Below are positions 53,495 through 64,000 of a stretch of 64,000 nucleotides of DNA, piece after piece. The stretch's first letter is position 1. The number at the start of each line of letters is the position of its first letter. The position numbers and the translations under genes are program-made. Below the pieces are notes generated by a model that ran no database searches, was not told the origin of the DNA, and worked only from the letters and a program-made list of their open reading frames with translations. This stretch comes from Blumeriella jaapii (taxonomy: Eukaryota; Ascomycota; Leotiomycetes; Helotiales; Drepanopezizaceae): the NCBI GenBank assembly GCA_009599575.1, contig VWND01000014.1, positions 744,001 to 808,000 on the forward strand. Reading direction: 5' to 3'.

Positions 53495-55368
53495 ATGGAA
53501 GCTAGCACTGGCATCGATATTTCAACAGCCATTGCTGTTGATGAATTGCAATCTAGAAACGCAGAAACCGTCCTACCCAGCAGCAAACCTACTCCGCCCA
53601 TATGGCACCCAAAGTACAACCCAGACGGAGATTCAGCTCTTGCTTTATTCTCTGATGTAGGCGTCTCCTAACTGTACCCATACATATCCCATCTCTCCCT
53701 TCTATCTCCCTTTCTCTCCCCTTCCTGCACAAGAAGTAACGTCTTGACTGCACTAACACTTACACACTGCCCTCGGTGATCAGCCCTCCACCGTTACGGA
53801 AACACCTCTGACTCCAAAGCAAGAACGCGCTCTGCAATTGAAAATTGATCTGCTCATCCTCCCATATCTCAGTGTCTGCTACGCCTTCTTCTACATCGAC
53901 AAGACGACGCTGAGCTATGCTGCTATCTTCGGGATCAAGGAAGATCTGAAGTTGAGTGGGAGCCAGTATAGCTGGCTGAGCTCTGTTTTCTATTTTGGGT
54001 TTCTGGTCTGGGCTTGTACGTCTCCTCCTCCTTTCCTCACTCAATTGACATTGACTGATACTGAGCCATCATGGAATTGAATCTGATATGTGGTGTTAGT
54101 CCCAACCAATTTCCTCATGCAGAAGTTCCCTATTGGGAAGTATCTTGGCGTGAACATCTTCGCATGGGGCTTCTTCCTCATGCTGCAGGCTGCGGCGAGG
54201 AATTTCACGCAGTTGGCTGTCTTGAGGGCGTTTTCGGGCGCGGCCGAGAGCTGTGCCGATCCTAGCTTTATGTTGATCACTAGTATGTGGTAGTAAGTTA
54301 CGCTTCTGTCCAATCCCCCCATCCTCAGACTGACGTGAAAACAGTACACGTCGTCAACAGCCCGTCAGAATAGGCATCTGGTACACAGCCAACGGTCTGG
54401 GCATTGCTCTCGGCGGGCTTCTAGGCTACGGCATCGGCAACATCAAAGGCTCACTCCCAAGCTGGAAGTTCGAGTTCCTGATCATTGGCGCCCTTTGCTG
54501 CATCTGGGGCATTGTCCTCTTCATCTTCCTGCCCGACTCTCCCGTTACGACGCCTCTCTTGACTCCCACACAACGTCGCTGGGCTGTCAACCGCTTGCGT
54601 GACGACCAAACAGGGGTCGAGAATAAACATCTCAAACCGTACCAGATCCGCGAGGCGTTTCTGGACCCAAAACTCTACCTTTTCTTCGTGCTGGGCGTCG
54701 TGTGCAACATCCCCAACGGCGGCATCTCGAACTTCGGCACCATCATCATCAAGGGCTTTGGCTTCTCGACGCTCGTGACGACCTTGATGCAGGTGCCCTA
54801 CGGGGTTCTGATCGCCGTGAGCATCCTGGGCTGCGTCTTCCTCAACGACTGGGTCGAACGCACGGGGAAGCAAAGCCGCTGCTACATCATCGTGCTTTTC
54901 CTCCTCCCGAACATCGCCGGCGCCTTCGGCCTCGCCTTCCTGTCTTCGGGCAGCCAGGCCGGGCGTCTCGTCTCCTACTACCTCACGGGCCCCTACAACG
55001 CGGCCTTCGTCCTGGTGCTCTCCCTGCAGACGGCGAACACGGCCGGCCACACGAAGAAAGTCGTCACGAACGCGGTGCTGTTCTTGGGCTATTGCACGGG
55101 CAACATCGTGGGTCCGTTCTTCTACAAGGGGGCCCAGGCGCCGAGATATACGCTCGGCATTTGGAGCATGGTCGTCTGTCATGTCTTGGAGGCGTGTGTT
55201 GTTCTGCTGTTGAGGGGCGTGTTGGCGAGGGAGAATGGGAGGAGAGATCGCTTGCAGGGCGTCGGGGTGAGTGAGAGCGCAAAGAGGGAGATGCAAGAGG
55301 AGAGGCGGAAGACCGCCTTTGGCGATTTGACGGATCGGGAGAATTTGAATTTCAGGTACATTTACTAG
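53495..55368 (+). CDS. MFS transporter, allantoate permease (Dal5/Tna1) type
   Basis: Plasma-membrane proton symporter of the anion:cation symporter family (Dal5, Tna1 and relatives), which take up organic anions such as allantoate or nicotinate. Four exons: 53495-53656, 53784-54015, 54100-54292, 54345-55368. Introns are 127, 84 and 52 nt, all GT-AG with agreeing phases. Product 536 residues with about twelve membrane segments. Typical marks: LPYLSVCYAFFYIDKTTLSY in helix 1, GIKEDLKLSGSQYSWLSSVF, FLMQKFPIGKYLGVNIFAWG and RAFSGAAESCADPSFMLIT. In the second half GGISNFGTIIIKGFGFSTL and TAGHTKKVVTNAVLFLGYCT are the ACS-family hallmarks. The hydrophilic tail is short. Substrate cannot be told. 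An alternative start lies at 53420. Confidence 0.9.
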
Positions 55369-55897
55369 GGAACAGACACATAGAATTACCCAAATGATGG
55401 TTGACTGGAGACGTCTAAGTAGCGTCACAGTCTACCCTATAGTGTTAATGAGCGCTTGGACAATAGGCTTTTTTTCAGTCGTAAGATTTAGTTGATACAT
55501 TGTGCTTTGCATCTTTTGCCAGTGCTCACTCGCTTAGCAAGTAAACAACATCACTTCTTCGGGGGTCTGCCAAGACAAAATGGAGCAAACTGTCTGGGAA
55601 GTCTGGGAAGTATGGGATTCTAAGTTTGTCAGGTGCTGGCTGATACAATCATGTTGCCACAAGTCTTCAGTATCGCAGCAGTCGACGATAGCGTCTTCGA
55701 GTAATCCGAAGCCATCTTCCAACCCGCCACGTTGTTGACCTTGGGAACTTCGCTCGAATGCGTGTTACGTGAAGCGACTGCCGTGAGCTTACGAGTTTCC
55801 GCTGAGTGCCAATGGCCCTTTAGTCCGAGCCAGATGGGCGCACAGCTTGGCGACGAACCAGTTCACCACATCCGGTGCGGGATGCTCCGTCTGATGC
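55369..55897. other. Convergent 3' flanks
   Basis: 529 bp between the MFS gene and the minus-strand acidic-tailed gene. Only short frames; no repeats noticed apart from TCTGGGAAG doubled at 55594-55611. Confidence 0.4.
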
Positions 55898-56595
55898 TCA
55901 CAGTCGGATTCCACTACCTTCTGTTAAGCCCTCTGTGTTCGAGGCGGTCGCTCTGCGGCTTTCTTTCAGCAACCGCCTTTGGCTTCTGGGTCTGGGTCTC
56001 GCTTGCCTTGCCTTGCCTTTGGCTCTCATCTTGGCAGATACTGTGGGCAGATCTTCCGGGGACTCGGGCTCGGGCTCGCTCTCAGCCTCTTCCGACTCGG
56101 TCTCAGCTTCTTCCGACTCGCTCTCAGCTTCCTCCGACTCGCTCTCAGCATCTGCGGAATCGCTCTCGTCGCTGTGTTCGCGTGCCAGCCTGTCATATCT
56201 TTGCAGAAATCAGCGAAACGCGATCTCGCCAGGCCCTCGGCGAGTACTTGCTCATCCTTGATCAAGGCCTCCACGAGATCCCAGCGACTTCCGTCCATCC
56301 CCAGGCCACGATCTCGAAGCGCCTCGCCCAAGCCTGCCACGGACGTGGTGCACCAGCGGCTCGTGGCATGCAAGAGACGCTCGTCCGGTCTCTCCTCGGC
56401 CAGCAAAATCCTCAAGGCGCACAGCGCGTAGGCAGCCAGGAGCTCCGGCTTGTGCGGACTTGGAGAAAGCACGATCTTGCCGTGGCGTAGGATGTTGCGA
56501 AGCTGAGGAGCTTTCATGGTGCCGATGTTGGTGTCAGAGAGCTTGGGGACTTTCATGTCCTGGGAAGGCTTGTCGGAAGCGTGTTTTGGTGGCAT
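55898..56595 (-). CDS. Small protein with SAP-like N-terminus and acidic repeat tail, probable one-base frame break
   Basis: Not firmly recognised. The ATG at 56595 opens MPPKHASDKPSQDMKVPKLS, followed by TMKAPQLRNILRHGKIVLS, which resembles the helix-extension-helix/SAP motif of chromatin-associated proteins. A helical middle (DLVEALIKDEQVLAEGLARS) follows. After about 56178 the original frame continues as an Arg-rich low-complexity tail to 56026. The next frame instead reads HSDESDSADAESESEEAESE and further acidic repeats, then a basic end, with a stop at 55898. Acidic tails after a SAP-like domain are far more common than the Arg-rich reading, and one added base near 56174-56178 gives a consistent 232 residues. 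If the frame as given is right, the product has 189 residues and ends at 56026. Confidence 0.5.
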
Positions 56596-57360
56596 GTCGG
56601 TGTGTCGTCTGTGGGCGTTTGCGCATCACAGCTCGTAAGTCGTGTGGAGTTCGTATGGCGTAGCGTGCAACACGGAGAGTGTGGACTTGGAATCGAAAGG
56701 CTCAATATGCAATTTCAAGGCAGCTTTGACCTTCTCGCCAACAAATCAGAGAAGATACGCGAGGCTTCATCGAAGGCGAGCGAGGGATATACAACCTTCT
56801 CGGCTAGCAGTCAACATGATGGAGCAGATTCGACTTCCTTCCATGTCACGCAACCACAATTTCATCTACGCATTGTCGTTCCGAGATTTCTCTTTGGGCC
56901 TCTCACTCGAAACCGCAATTTTCTTTCAAAGCGTGACGAAACGCAGCACAGTAAAGATCGAAGCCGAAAGAGATGAAAACAAAGACGGCCGTCCTACCAT
57001 CTTTTCTTAGATTTAACCCCCAGGTGATCGCCAAAAGGAGGTTCTTCTTCTAGCGAGAGGTCATATGTTGCGGGAATGATGGGTGCGGTCGGTGTAAGCG
57101 TATCCAGCTATTTCAAGCTATGGCAAGATATGGAGTAAAGTGGTATTAGTAAGCTGAGCTCACGCCCCAGAAACATAAATCAAGGACCAAACAACATTTC
57201 GAAAAGTGTTCGGCTTACACAGCAAGCGATGTTGTTATCACCGCTACACTGCTACACTGCTACTGTGCACAGAGGCCAACTTCTTCTACCCGCTTCGTGG
57301 CTCTCCCGAGTCCCCAGGTCTCTCTATCTGGTGCTCTGTGATCATGGTCAGCCCGCGCAA
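56596..57360. other. Promoter side of the acidic-tailed gene, no other gene seen
   Basis: The first few hundred bases should contain the promoter of the minus-strand gene starting at 56595. Plus-strand frames at 56581-57010 show no protein-like pattern. Unremarkable composition. Confidence 0.4.
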
Positions 57361-60300
57361 TGGCGTCGATATGCATCGACGATCAAACTCTAGATAATGG
57401 TACAGTACTGTACATATCTGCCAGGTTGATCAGCGTACCTGGCTACCACATGTCCAGTAGGCTAGTACCCGGTTTTGCCGAACCCGGATGGTCGGAAGAG
57501 CTTCGGGCTGGACAAGCGATCAACGACGACGGCAACACAGCAGCGTGGGAGGGAGTACTGCAAGAGATGGATGGGTACGAGACGTCGTCAAGAGAGAGTC
57601 AGTCAAAGTGTGACGATATTACGGGAACGCAAAATTCGATCACGATGGATGTGGACTAGTAGGCAAAAGGGGTCGGTTCCGTGAGCGCATCGCACGCACC
57701 GAAACTTCTCGATGGTATGGACAGACTGTACAGTACGGTTCTGTCTGTATGTACAGTAGGAGAAGATAGGATAGGAGATAGGGGTAGAATGATGACGACC
57801 TCGAGCAGTGGCATCATCTGGACTAGATGAACAAGTGAAGGCCGACGCGTGCGCCTCGGACTCTTGGTCTGGATAGGCTTTCCTCTCTAGCCGGGCCCGA
57901 GACATCTTACAGTACAGCAAGCACAGCACAGCACAGTACTGTACTTACGGTAGGAGCGCGATTCCACCATACGCCCCATGGGGTTCGAAGCGACACGACA
58001 AGGAGACTCAGGCGATCGATCGGGGTCGGGCGAGACACGCGGCACCGGCACAGACAACGAGTCACCAACCTGGCATCTACAGTACTTACAGTACAGTATG
58101 TACAGTACCTTTGCTACGTACTGTACTGTACCGTACTGTACGAAGCACACTCCGTGTCGGAAAACCAACGTCTCTGGCCCCTGTCGTAACTTCGCTACGA
58201 CTCAAGCACATCGTACTGTTCTGTGCTGTACCTGATGCAGCATGTCAGCTCAGCATTTACAGTCCGGTATTTAGGGTTCGAACTATCGAGAAGCGCGGAG
58301 CCACCACCAGCCTGTTTCGCGGGAGCAACGTCTAGTGTTCCCGGAGAAAAGAGGCTGAGATGAGAGCGTCAAAGCGGGCGGGAGCTGGGGGAGGGGGAGG
58401 GGGAGGGGGCGTTCGGAAGTGAGGGGTTGGGTTGGGTTGGGCTGGGCTGGACTGGGCTGTTCGAGTCGCGGGCTGCTTCCGGCAATGTTTTGTTTTGCGG
58501 AGAATTTTGAGTTGTGATCCTGTTTATTACCTTTTTACTTGTGGTGGTGGTCGTCGTCGTCGTCGTCGTTGTTGGTGGTGGTGGTCTGTGACTGCTCAGG
58601 GGTACGGCCTGGCCTGGTACCAGCGAGAAGGAGAGAGTTTCCCGGCGAGACAGAGAGCTCGCCGAAAGCGAAAATTCGCAGTGCCAACAAGTTAGGCGTC
58701 ACCGAGCTGTGAGCACTGCAAGGTACAGCACTGCGGTGCAGTACTTGGTGCTCTCTGCAATTGCGCAAAAGTGTTTTGGGGCCGGATAGCATTGCCAAAA
58801 CTTCTTGACGATGGAACATTGCTACTGAGCTCTGGCGTGCAATACAGTACCATACCACGAATGAAGCAGTTGATGACTGGGTACTGAGTTGCAAATGCTC
58901 GCCTTTCGAAGAGTTTCTGAACTTGCAGCTAGTGTAGGTGGATTGCTAGAACCGACGTTTTTGCTGTAGCCCCCTTGTACAGTACAGTAGAGTACAGTAC
59001 TATGTACATATGTATGATTGTTTGAATATCATCCAAATAAAAAGCCAAACAAATGCGATTGGTATGCCATATGATCCAAGAACGAGACATATCCGAAAGC
59101 TTATTTACATTTTCAAATACCGCGCCCTCTTTCTCGCCTCCTCCCCTCGACTTTTATATCTGATTTTGTAGAAGTACATGTGCAGATGCTCGGCCTTTCC
59201 AGCTTCCTTTTTTCCTTTCTTCTTTTGTCGTTTGATCGTACCTTGTATTACAACATGGTATACACGGGACAGCATTGAACCCATTAAATGCACGGATTGT
59301 TTATCTTTTTGCCATCGCACGCTACTTGGTGATAATGATCGACTGGTATGCCAAGCTTCTGCGACTGTTTCTCTGTCATCCGATAGCAGATTTCGTTACC
59401 GTGATCGTAAAAAAGTCGACTTTCGCCCGGAAAACAAGAAGAAGTACGCAAGCTGCCTGTGGGAATGTTTTCGTTTATCTCTGAGCTCGCAGCCAGGTAG
59501 AGCCGTGATGTTAGAGGGAATGGCGGCAGCAGCTAGAGTGAGGCCGGCCAGAAAACCAAAAGAACGCGAAGCTGCATTTGTTGCGGTGCTGATCTGTACG
59601 GTAAAGATTTTGAAGTAAAGTTGTTGGCAGGAGAAAGTCGAATCAAATGCGATGAATATGCGAAGTAGAGAATAAAACAAGCAAAAACATACCCCAAGCT
59701 TATTACATTTAGTTTGAACTTCTATTGTATGTACAGTATCGTTCCGCACGTACACCTCCCCCCCCCCTTCCCACCTTCTGTTTAAAGAAAAGTACCATGT
59801 AAAGCCCGTGTTAGAAGTACTGTACAACAAAGGAGTGACTTCAGCCAATAAAATCAGCGTAGAACCCTCTACCATAGTGCATCGTACGCACAACAGGAAA
59901 AAGCACCTCTTTTTTTCATTCCATAAAATCCAAATCCGCGTTCTCACGACTTTGCAATGCTTTGTAGTACTGTATTACCCTTATGTCAATGACCCAAACT
60001 CCATAATAAATTGATCACTTACGGCGGATCTACTGCCTTGCTTCGAGCAGAAACCGATGTGGAATCTTTCCACAGTACTGTAGAAGGGCCCTGAACAAAC
60101 GCTCGATTCCAAAGAGCTCTAGACGAAACACTAGGTATCTAGATGCTATAAAAACACCCGATAAAACACCGCAAACAGTTCTGTATAGGTAAGGTACCTT
60201 ACCTACAGTACCTAGACAATACAATACTTTCAACAGAAATTCTCCACGAATTCCACACAAACTCTACACCAAACTCTCGGCACCAGAAAAAAAATCCACA

Positions 60301-63300
60301 CAAAACTCTACACACTTTCTACATGAACTCTGGAAAAAACTCTACACAAAACTCTACCACGTACAGCAGGCGCCGCTCCTCCGGAAGAGGCTGGTCTCCG
60401 ACTCTCCGATTATTAAACATCCCGTGAATGAAGATGTGACATTGTCTGCAAAGACAAGAAGTGCAAAATCCACCACCGAGTTGTGGTGGTTGCTAAACCC
60501 CTTCTTACAGTACAGTACTACCTGTTTCCGTCGACGTCTTGTTGTGCGTTGTGCCGGTTCGCTCTGACGGTTGGCCAGCCCAGCCCAGCCCAGCCCAGCC
60601 CAGCCCAGCCCATGCAGTTCCGAGGTCACGTGGTCGCCAATTTATTTACTGTACTGTACAAACGAGCATGTTCATGGTATGTACAATACAGTTGTGTACA
60701 ACAGACGGCGCTGTTTCCCTTCTGTTGTTGGCCTTCCTTTCTTCCTTTCTTCCCCATGATCTTCCCCACCACACATACACATACACATACTATACAAGTT
60801 TCCTTCCGAACAGCCAACACACGGAAACCGCCCACTGGGCATCTGGGCATCTTCTCCCGCTCCGCGAGACGCCATGCCATGCCATGCCATGCCATGCCGC
60901 CGTGCCGTGCTGTGGTGACAGGTGGGCAGGGGAGCTCTCGCTGTGCATGCGACCCGTCGTCGATCACAACACGGTGTGACGTAACGCGGTCCCCAATCCA
61001 ACAGGCGAAGAAGCGCGGTGCACACTCACTCACTTACTTCGACCGCTGTCACGCCGTGGAAGAAGGGGAAGAAAGAAAGAAAGAAAGAAAGCGGAGACTG
61101 GATCTAAGCCCGGACTGCGGCGCGGCGCTTACAGTACAGTAGAGTAGAGTGGAGTACTGTGTAGAGTACTGTGTAGAAGGGCGGAGGCGTCTTGTCCTTG
61201 GGAAGGTTCCAATACTGTAGCTACTGTTTGTATGTATGTATTGTAAAAGCCCGGTTGGAACGCTGTGCGGCTGTTTGTACACAGGTGGCTGGTACGGGAC
61301 TGTACTGGACTGTAGTACTTTACAGTACATACTGTGAGAAGAGACGGGAAGCAAATGGATTTATGTACTTCTGCCTACTGTACCACACAATCAGATTGCT
61401 TAAAAGGTAGAAAAATTAAAGGATAACATGTTTATCATCCAGGACGAGAGAACAAAGCAAAAGGTTATTCCTTTTTTTTTTTCTGGACGCTCAGAAGCTT
61501 GGATGGTTGATCCTGTTCGTTGTTACGGTGCTATGTAGCTACTGGACGGTTCCTTAGAAATCACGAGACTTAGCGCAAGGCGCTCATTTGCTCTGCATAT
61601 ACGATATGATAACAGCACAGTACAGTACATCTATCTCCCTTCTCTTTCTCCTCCAACCTTCCTCCCTACAAATTCCAGTGCCGTCTTAGGTCTGCAACAA
61701 AAGCATTCCATCGGGCAGCCAGCCGTCACGCTTTTTCCTCGCTGACTTGCAGTACAGTACGCATCATCTTACTCGCTCCAAGGCCGGACCGCATAGTCCC
61801 CTTCCAGTTGTTCTATTTGATAGCTTGCAGCTTCTTTTACGAGCATGGCAAAAAGCACGTGAGTGGAAGATAGACAAGAGATCGATAAGAGAACGGATTC
61901 CAGCCACGGTAAAAAAAAGAGAAGAAAAAAACGAAAGGGAAAAAGAAAAGCCACCCATATTCTTCTCCTTGCCGCGCCGCCATCTCTGCATCAAAACCCG
62001 TAAAGGTACGGTACATACAGCCCCCCAGCCCCTATAGAAAAACAAATGCAATCCCGAGAGTGCGAAGTTTAACCTTTTGCCGTGTGGGGATTGTCTACCA
62101 ACGTACAGTACAGTATGTACTACACACAAATAAAACCAAGAATCGATATAACAATCAAAGAGAGCATGAGGCTATTGCTCCACAAAACAAAGGTATATCC
62201 ATCGAAGGGAAGGAAGGTGCTGTGTGTTACAAGATACAACACATGAGGTATCTTATCCAAAATACCTACAGTACGGTCTGCTGAGTATATTTCGGTGTGA
62301 GGTATAAGGAAGGTAGGTACTTGTACATTTGCCTACCTACAAACGTCTACAGCACATGCTTTTACCTAAAGGTACTGTACTGTACGTCGGTAGCCTCACA
62401 CTGCACTGTGTATGTCATCCGGGAAGATGCAGAGCCCAGCAGCAGCAGCACTGAGACAGGCTGACTACAGACCCAGCGGTGTGGTAAATTAACGTACAGG
62501 TTGGAGTTGAAGCGAGGATAGGAGAAGAGCTGGCCGCTGATACGGCAAAAGCAAGCGAGCCCCGAGAAGAACCAAACCTGCTCTGATGCTGACACCTAGC
62601 GCTACATATGTAGGTATTTGGCTCCTCCTCCAGGTTTGCACGGAAACAACGCAAGTGCTGATGGGGATCAGGGTAGGAGAGGAGCCGTTGCTCGTTGGCG
62701 GTGTGGGCAATTGCGGGTTGCGACGGGCAAGGGGGCTCGCGCCGTCTTCGATGCTCGCCTGCTTGCTTTTGGGCGCTGTTGGATGTTGCGTCTCGTACGA
62801 TGTACAGTCCCAGACCCCATACCGGCCTCCAGATCCAATCCTGTCCTTCCCCCCCACGCACGAGCTGAGGCGAAGAGCAGTGGATTGAGGTGATCGGGAG
62901 AAGACGTCTAAGAGCCAAGGCCCACGGCGGGAATTTTTACTTCTGAAGTAGCAGGTGGGCTGTCGATCACCGAGGGTGCCTCCGAGGACGACGCGGCGGC
63001 GTTTGGCAAGATCGTCTGCCCATCGTGATCCCGTCGGACAGCGCATCAAGAGTAAGACGCAGGCAGAGCCGTGGGAGCAAGCAGGAATTCCCGGGACGGG
63101 ACCGGCCCAGTGCGCTCATCTGACTATCTTCGTTGCGCGGAGGGGACGAGAACTGAGGTAAGGTGAGGCAGGGTAGGGCTAAGGGAAGGGAAGGGACGGG
63201 ATTTCGAGAATCCTCCCAAGAACTTATCTGGTGACCGGCCTCTCCCCAACATTGTGCGAGGCGCGGGATCTGGGAAGTCCAACCGACTGAGGAATAAGAA

Positions 63301-64000
63301 TAGACCGAGAATGATCACGGGATCATGATCTTGCCCCCCTGCCCCCCGCGCCCCCTTTTTCCAGTCGCCAAGTTAGGTGCCGTTTATTTTGTTCTGCTCG
63401 CTTGCTGGCCCCAACTTCTAGCGAGCCGAGCCGAGCGACCTCCTCGACCCGAGCACACAACACAACACATTATCTACCTTCTGATTCTAAATCGGGGATA
63501 TGCGACACCTACCCTCTGACACGATTTGCGTGTAACCAGCATCCACATCTGCAGGCTCAGCAGGGAGATGAATGTCTGTCTGGTCTGTCTCCGCGCCGAC
63601 CCGCTCCTCCCATTCGTCCCGAGCGCAACCGCGTGCGCGTCGTGGTGCGGTTGCACGACAGGCAGAATGCGATGTTCTCTTGCCGTGCCAGCCAGGGGAT
63701 TCGCAGATGCTGGTGTTACCGTTACAGTACCGCCGAGTGGACTCGACTTACTCGCTCGAGGGAGGCGCGCACAGGTCAGGTCAGGTCAGCGGTGCTCCGG
63801 ACTGCATGTGCTTGCTGATGTTCGTGTGCGTGCTGTATGTATGTACGTAGCGTGAGATGCCAGGTTGGAGAGTTTCGGAGCTTTTGGTGCTCTTCGGAAA
63901 CCGGGAGGAGAGGAAGAAAAAGAGGGAGGTGCTGTACAGGAGAGAGGCAGCGCATGTCGAGGCTTGTTTGCGCCCACGGCTCGATGAAGTGACTCAGAGC
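57361..64000. repeat. Gene-poor right end rich in GTAC-type short repeats
   Basis: No gene could be recognised in 6.6 kb. GTACTGTAC/GTACAGTAC patches recur, for example at 57402-57415, 57728-57760, 57930-57950, 58079-58140, 58976-59003, 60508-60520, 60648-60660, 61131-61180, 61298-61330, 61617-61628, 61749-61760, 62104-62117 and 62371-62388. Other simple repeats: GGGGGA (58386-58410), GGGTT/GGGCT (58425-58465), GTCGTC (58550-58570), an ACACAAAACTCTAC family (60245-60360), CCCAG (60571-60612), CATGC (60873-60897) and GAAA (61068-61092). Short frames read repeat peptides or unstructured text. Confidence 0.75.
60245..60360. repeat. Degenerate tandem repeat on ACACAAAACTCTAC
   Basis: The phrases CACAAACTCTACA, CACAAAACTCTACAC and ACACAAAACTCTACC recur with spacers of about 12-35 bp over 115 bp, with related variants (GAACTCTGG, TTTCTACATG) between. 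It is distinct from the GTAC repeats around it. Confidence 0.6.

Noticed and set aside
58425..58465. GGGTT/GGGCT repeats considered as telomeric sequence
   Set aside because: Not TTAGGG, short, and similar GGGCT/CCCAG runs occur at 22.6 kb and 60.6 kb within the window.

Overview
The window looks like nuclear DNA of a filamentous ascomycete (Pezizomycotina). The genes carry short introns of about 43-175 nt with GTRNGT-type donors and CTRAY-like branch sites. The products have fungal versions (Iml1, Urb1, Leu5, Ynd1, Elp4, Sen34, a Bud3-type RhoGEF, an allantoate-permease-type MFS protein). A Leotiomycete-like relative is a weak inference from the wording of the proteins, not a measurement. 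I see no rRNA, tRNA, CRISPR array, intact transposon or biosynthetic cluster.

Layout. 1-514 holds the 5' end of an unknown gene leaving the left edge. 0.5-2.9 kb is AT-rich and gene-free. 2.9-8.3 kb is compact: Leu5-type mitochondrial carrier (-), MT-A70/METTL4-like methyltransferase (+), mitochondrial ribosomal protein uL23m (-), dienelactone hydrolase family protein (+). 8.3-16.6 kb is looser: two uncharacterised small genes that both use GC-AG introns, a formate/nitrite transporter with a one-base frame break, and an AT-rich block with a decayed membrane-protein remnant. 16.6-22.5 kb has a short Dcc1-like cohesion protein divergent from a 1,509-residue RhoGEF.

22.5-32.1 kb is mostly simple repeats: TCAAG/TCAAA arrays, three copies of a 300-330 bp unit, GTACTGTAC-type arrays, a perfect 9-bp array of ten copies and a 249-nt pure purine run containing G35. 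One intact GC-rich gene, the Golgi apyrase Ynd1, sits inside it. 32.1-56.6 kb is a dense housekeeping block: Hikeshi/Opi10, Nudix hydrolase, RPB8, ELP4, SEN34, IML1, URB1, an eIF4E-binding-type protein, an MFS permease and a small acidic-tailed protein. 56.6-64.0 kb has no recognisable gene and is again full of GTAC-centred short repeats.

How the genes relate. They are mostly unrelated housekeeping functions rather than a pathway: transcription and tRNA modification (RPB8, ELP4), tRNA splicing (SEN34), ribosome assembly (URB1, uL23m), TORC1 nutrient control (IML1), cohesion (Dcc1-like), septation and polarity (RhoGEF), Golgi glycosylation (YND1). Six gene pairs are divergent over spacers of about 300-730 bp, so shared promoters are likely.

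Five otherwise well-formed genes (FNT, Dcc1-like, YND1, URB1, acidic-tailed protein) each need exactly one extra base to read through. That pattern suggests residual consensus deletions in the assembly more than five independent pseudogenes.
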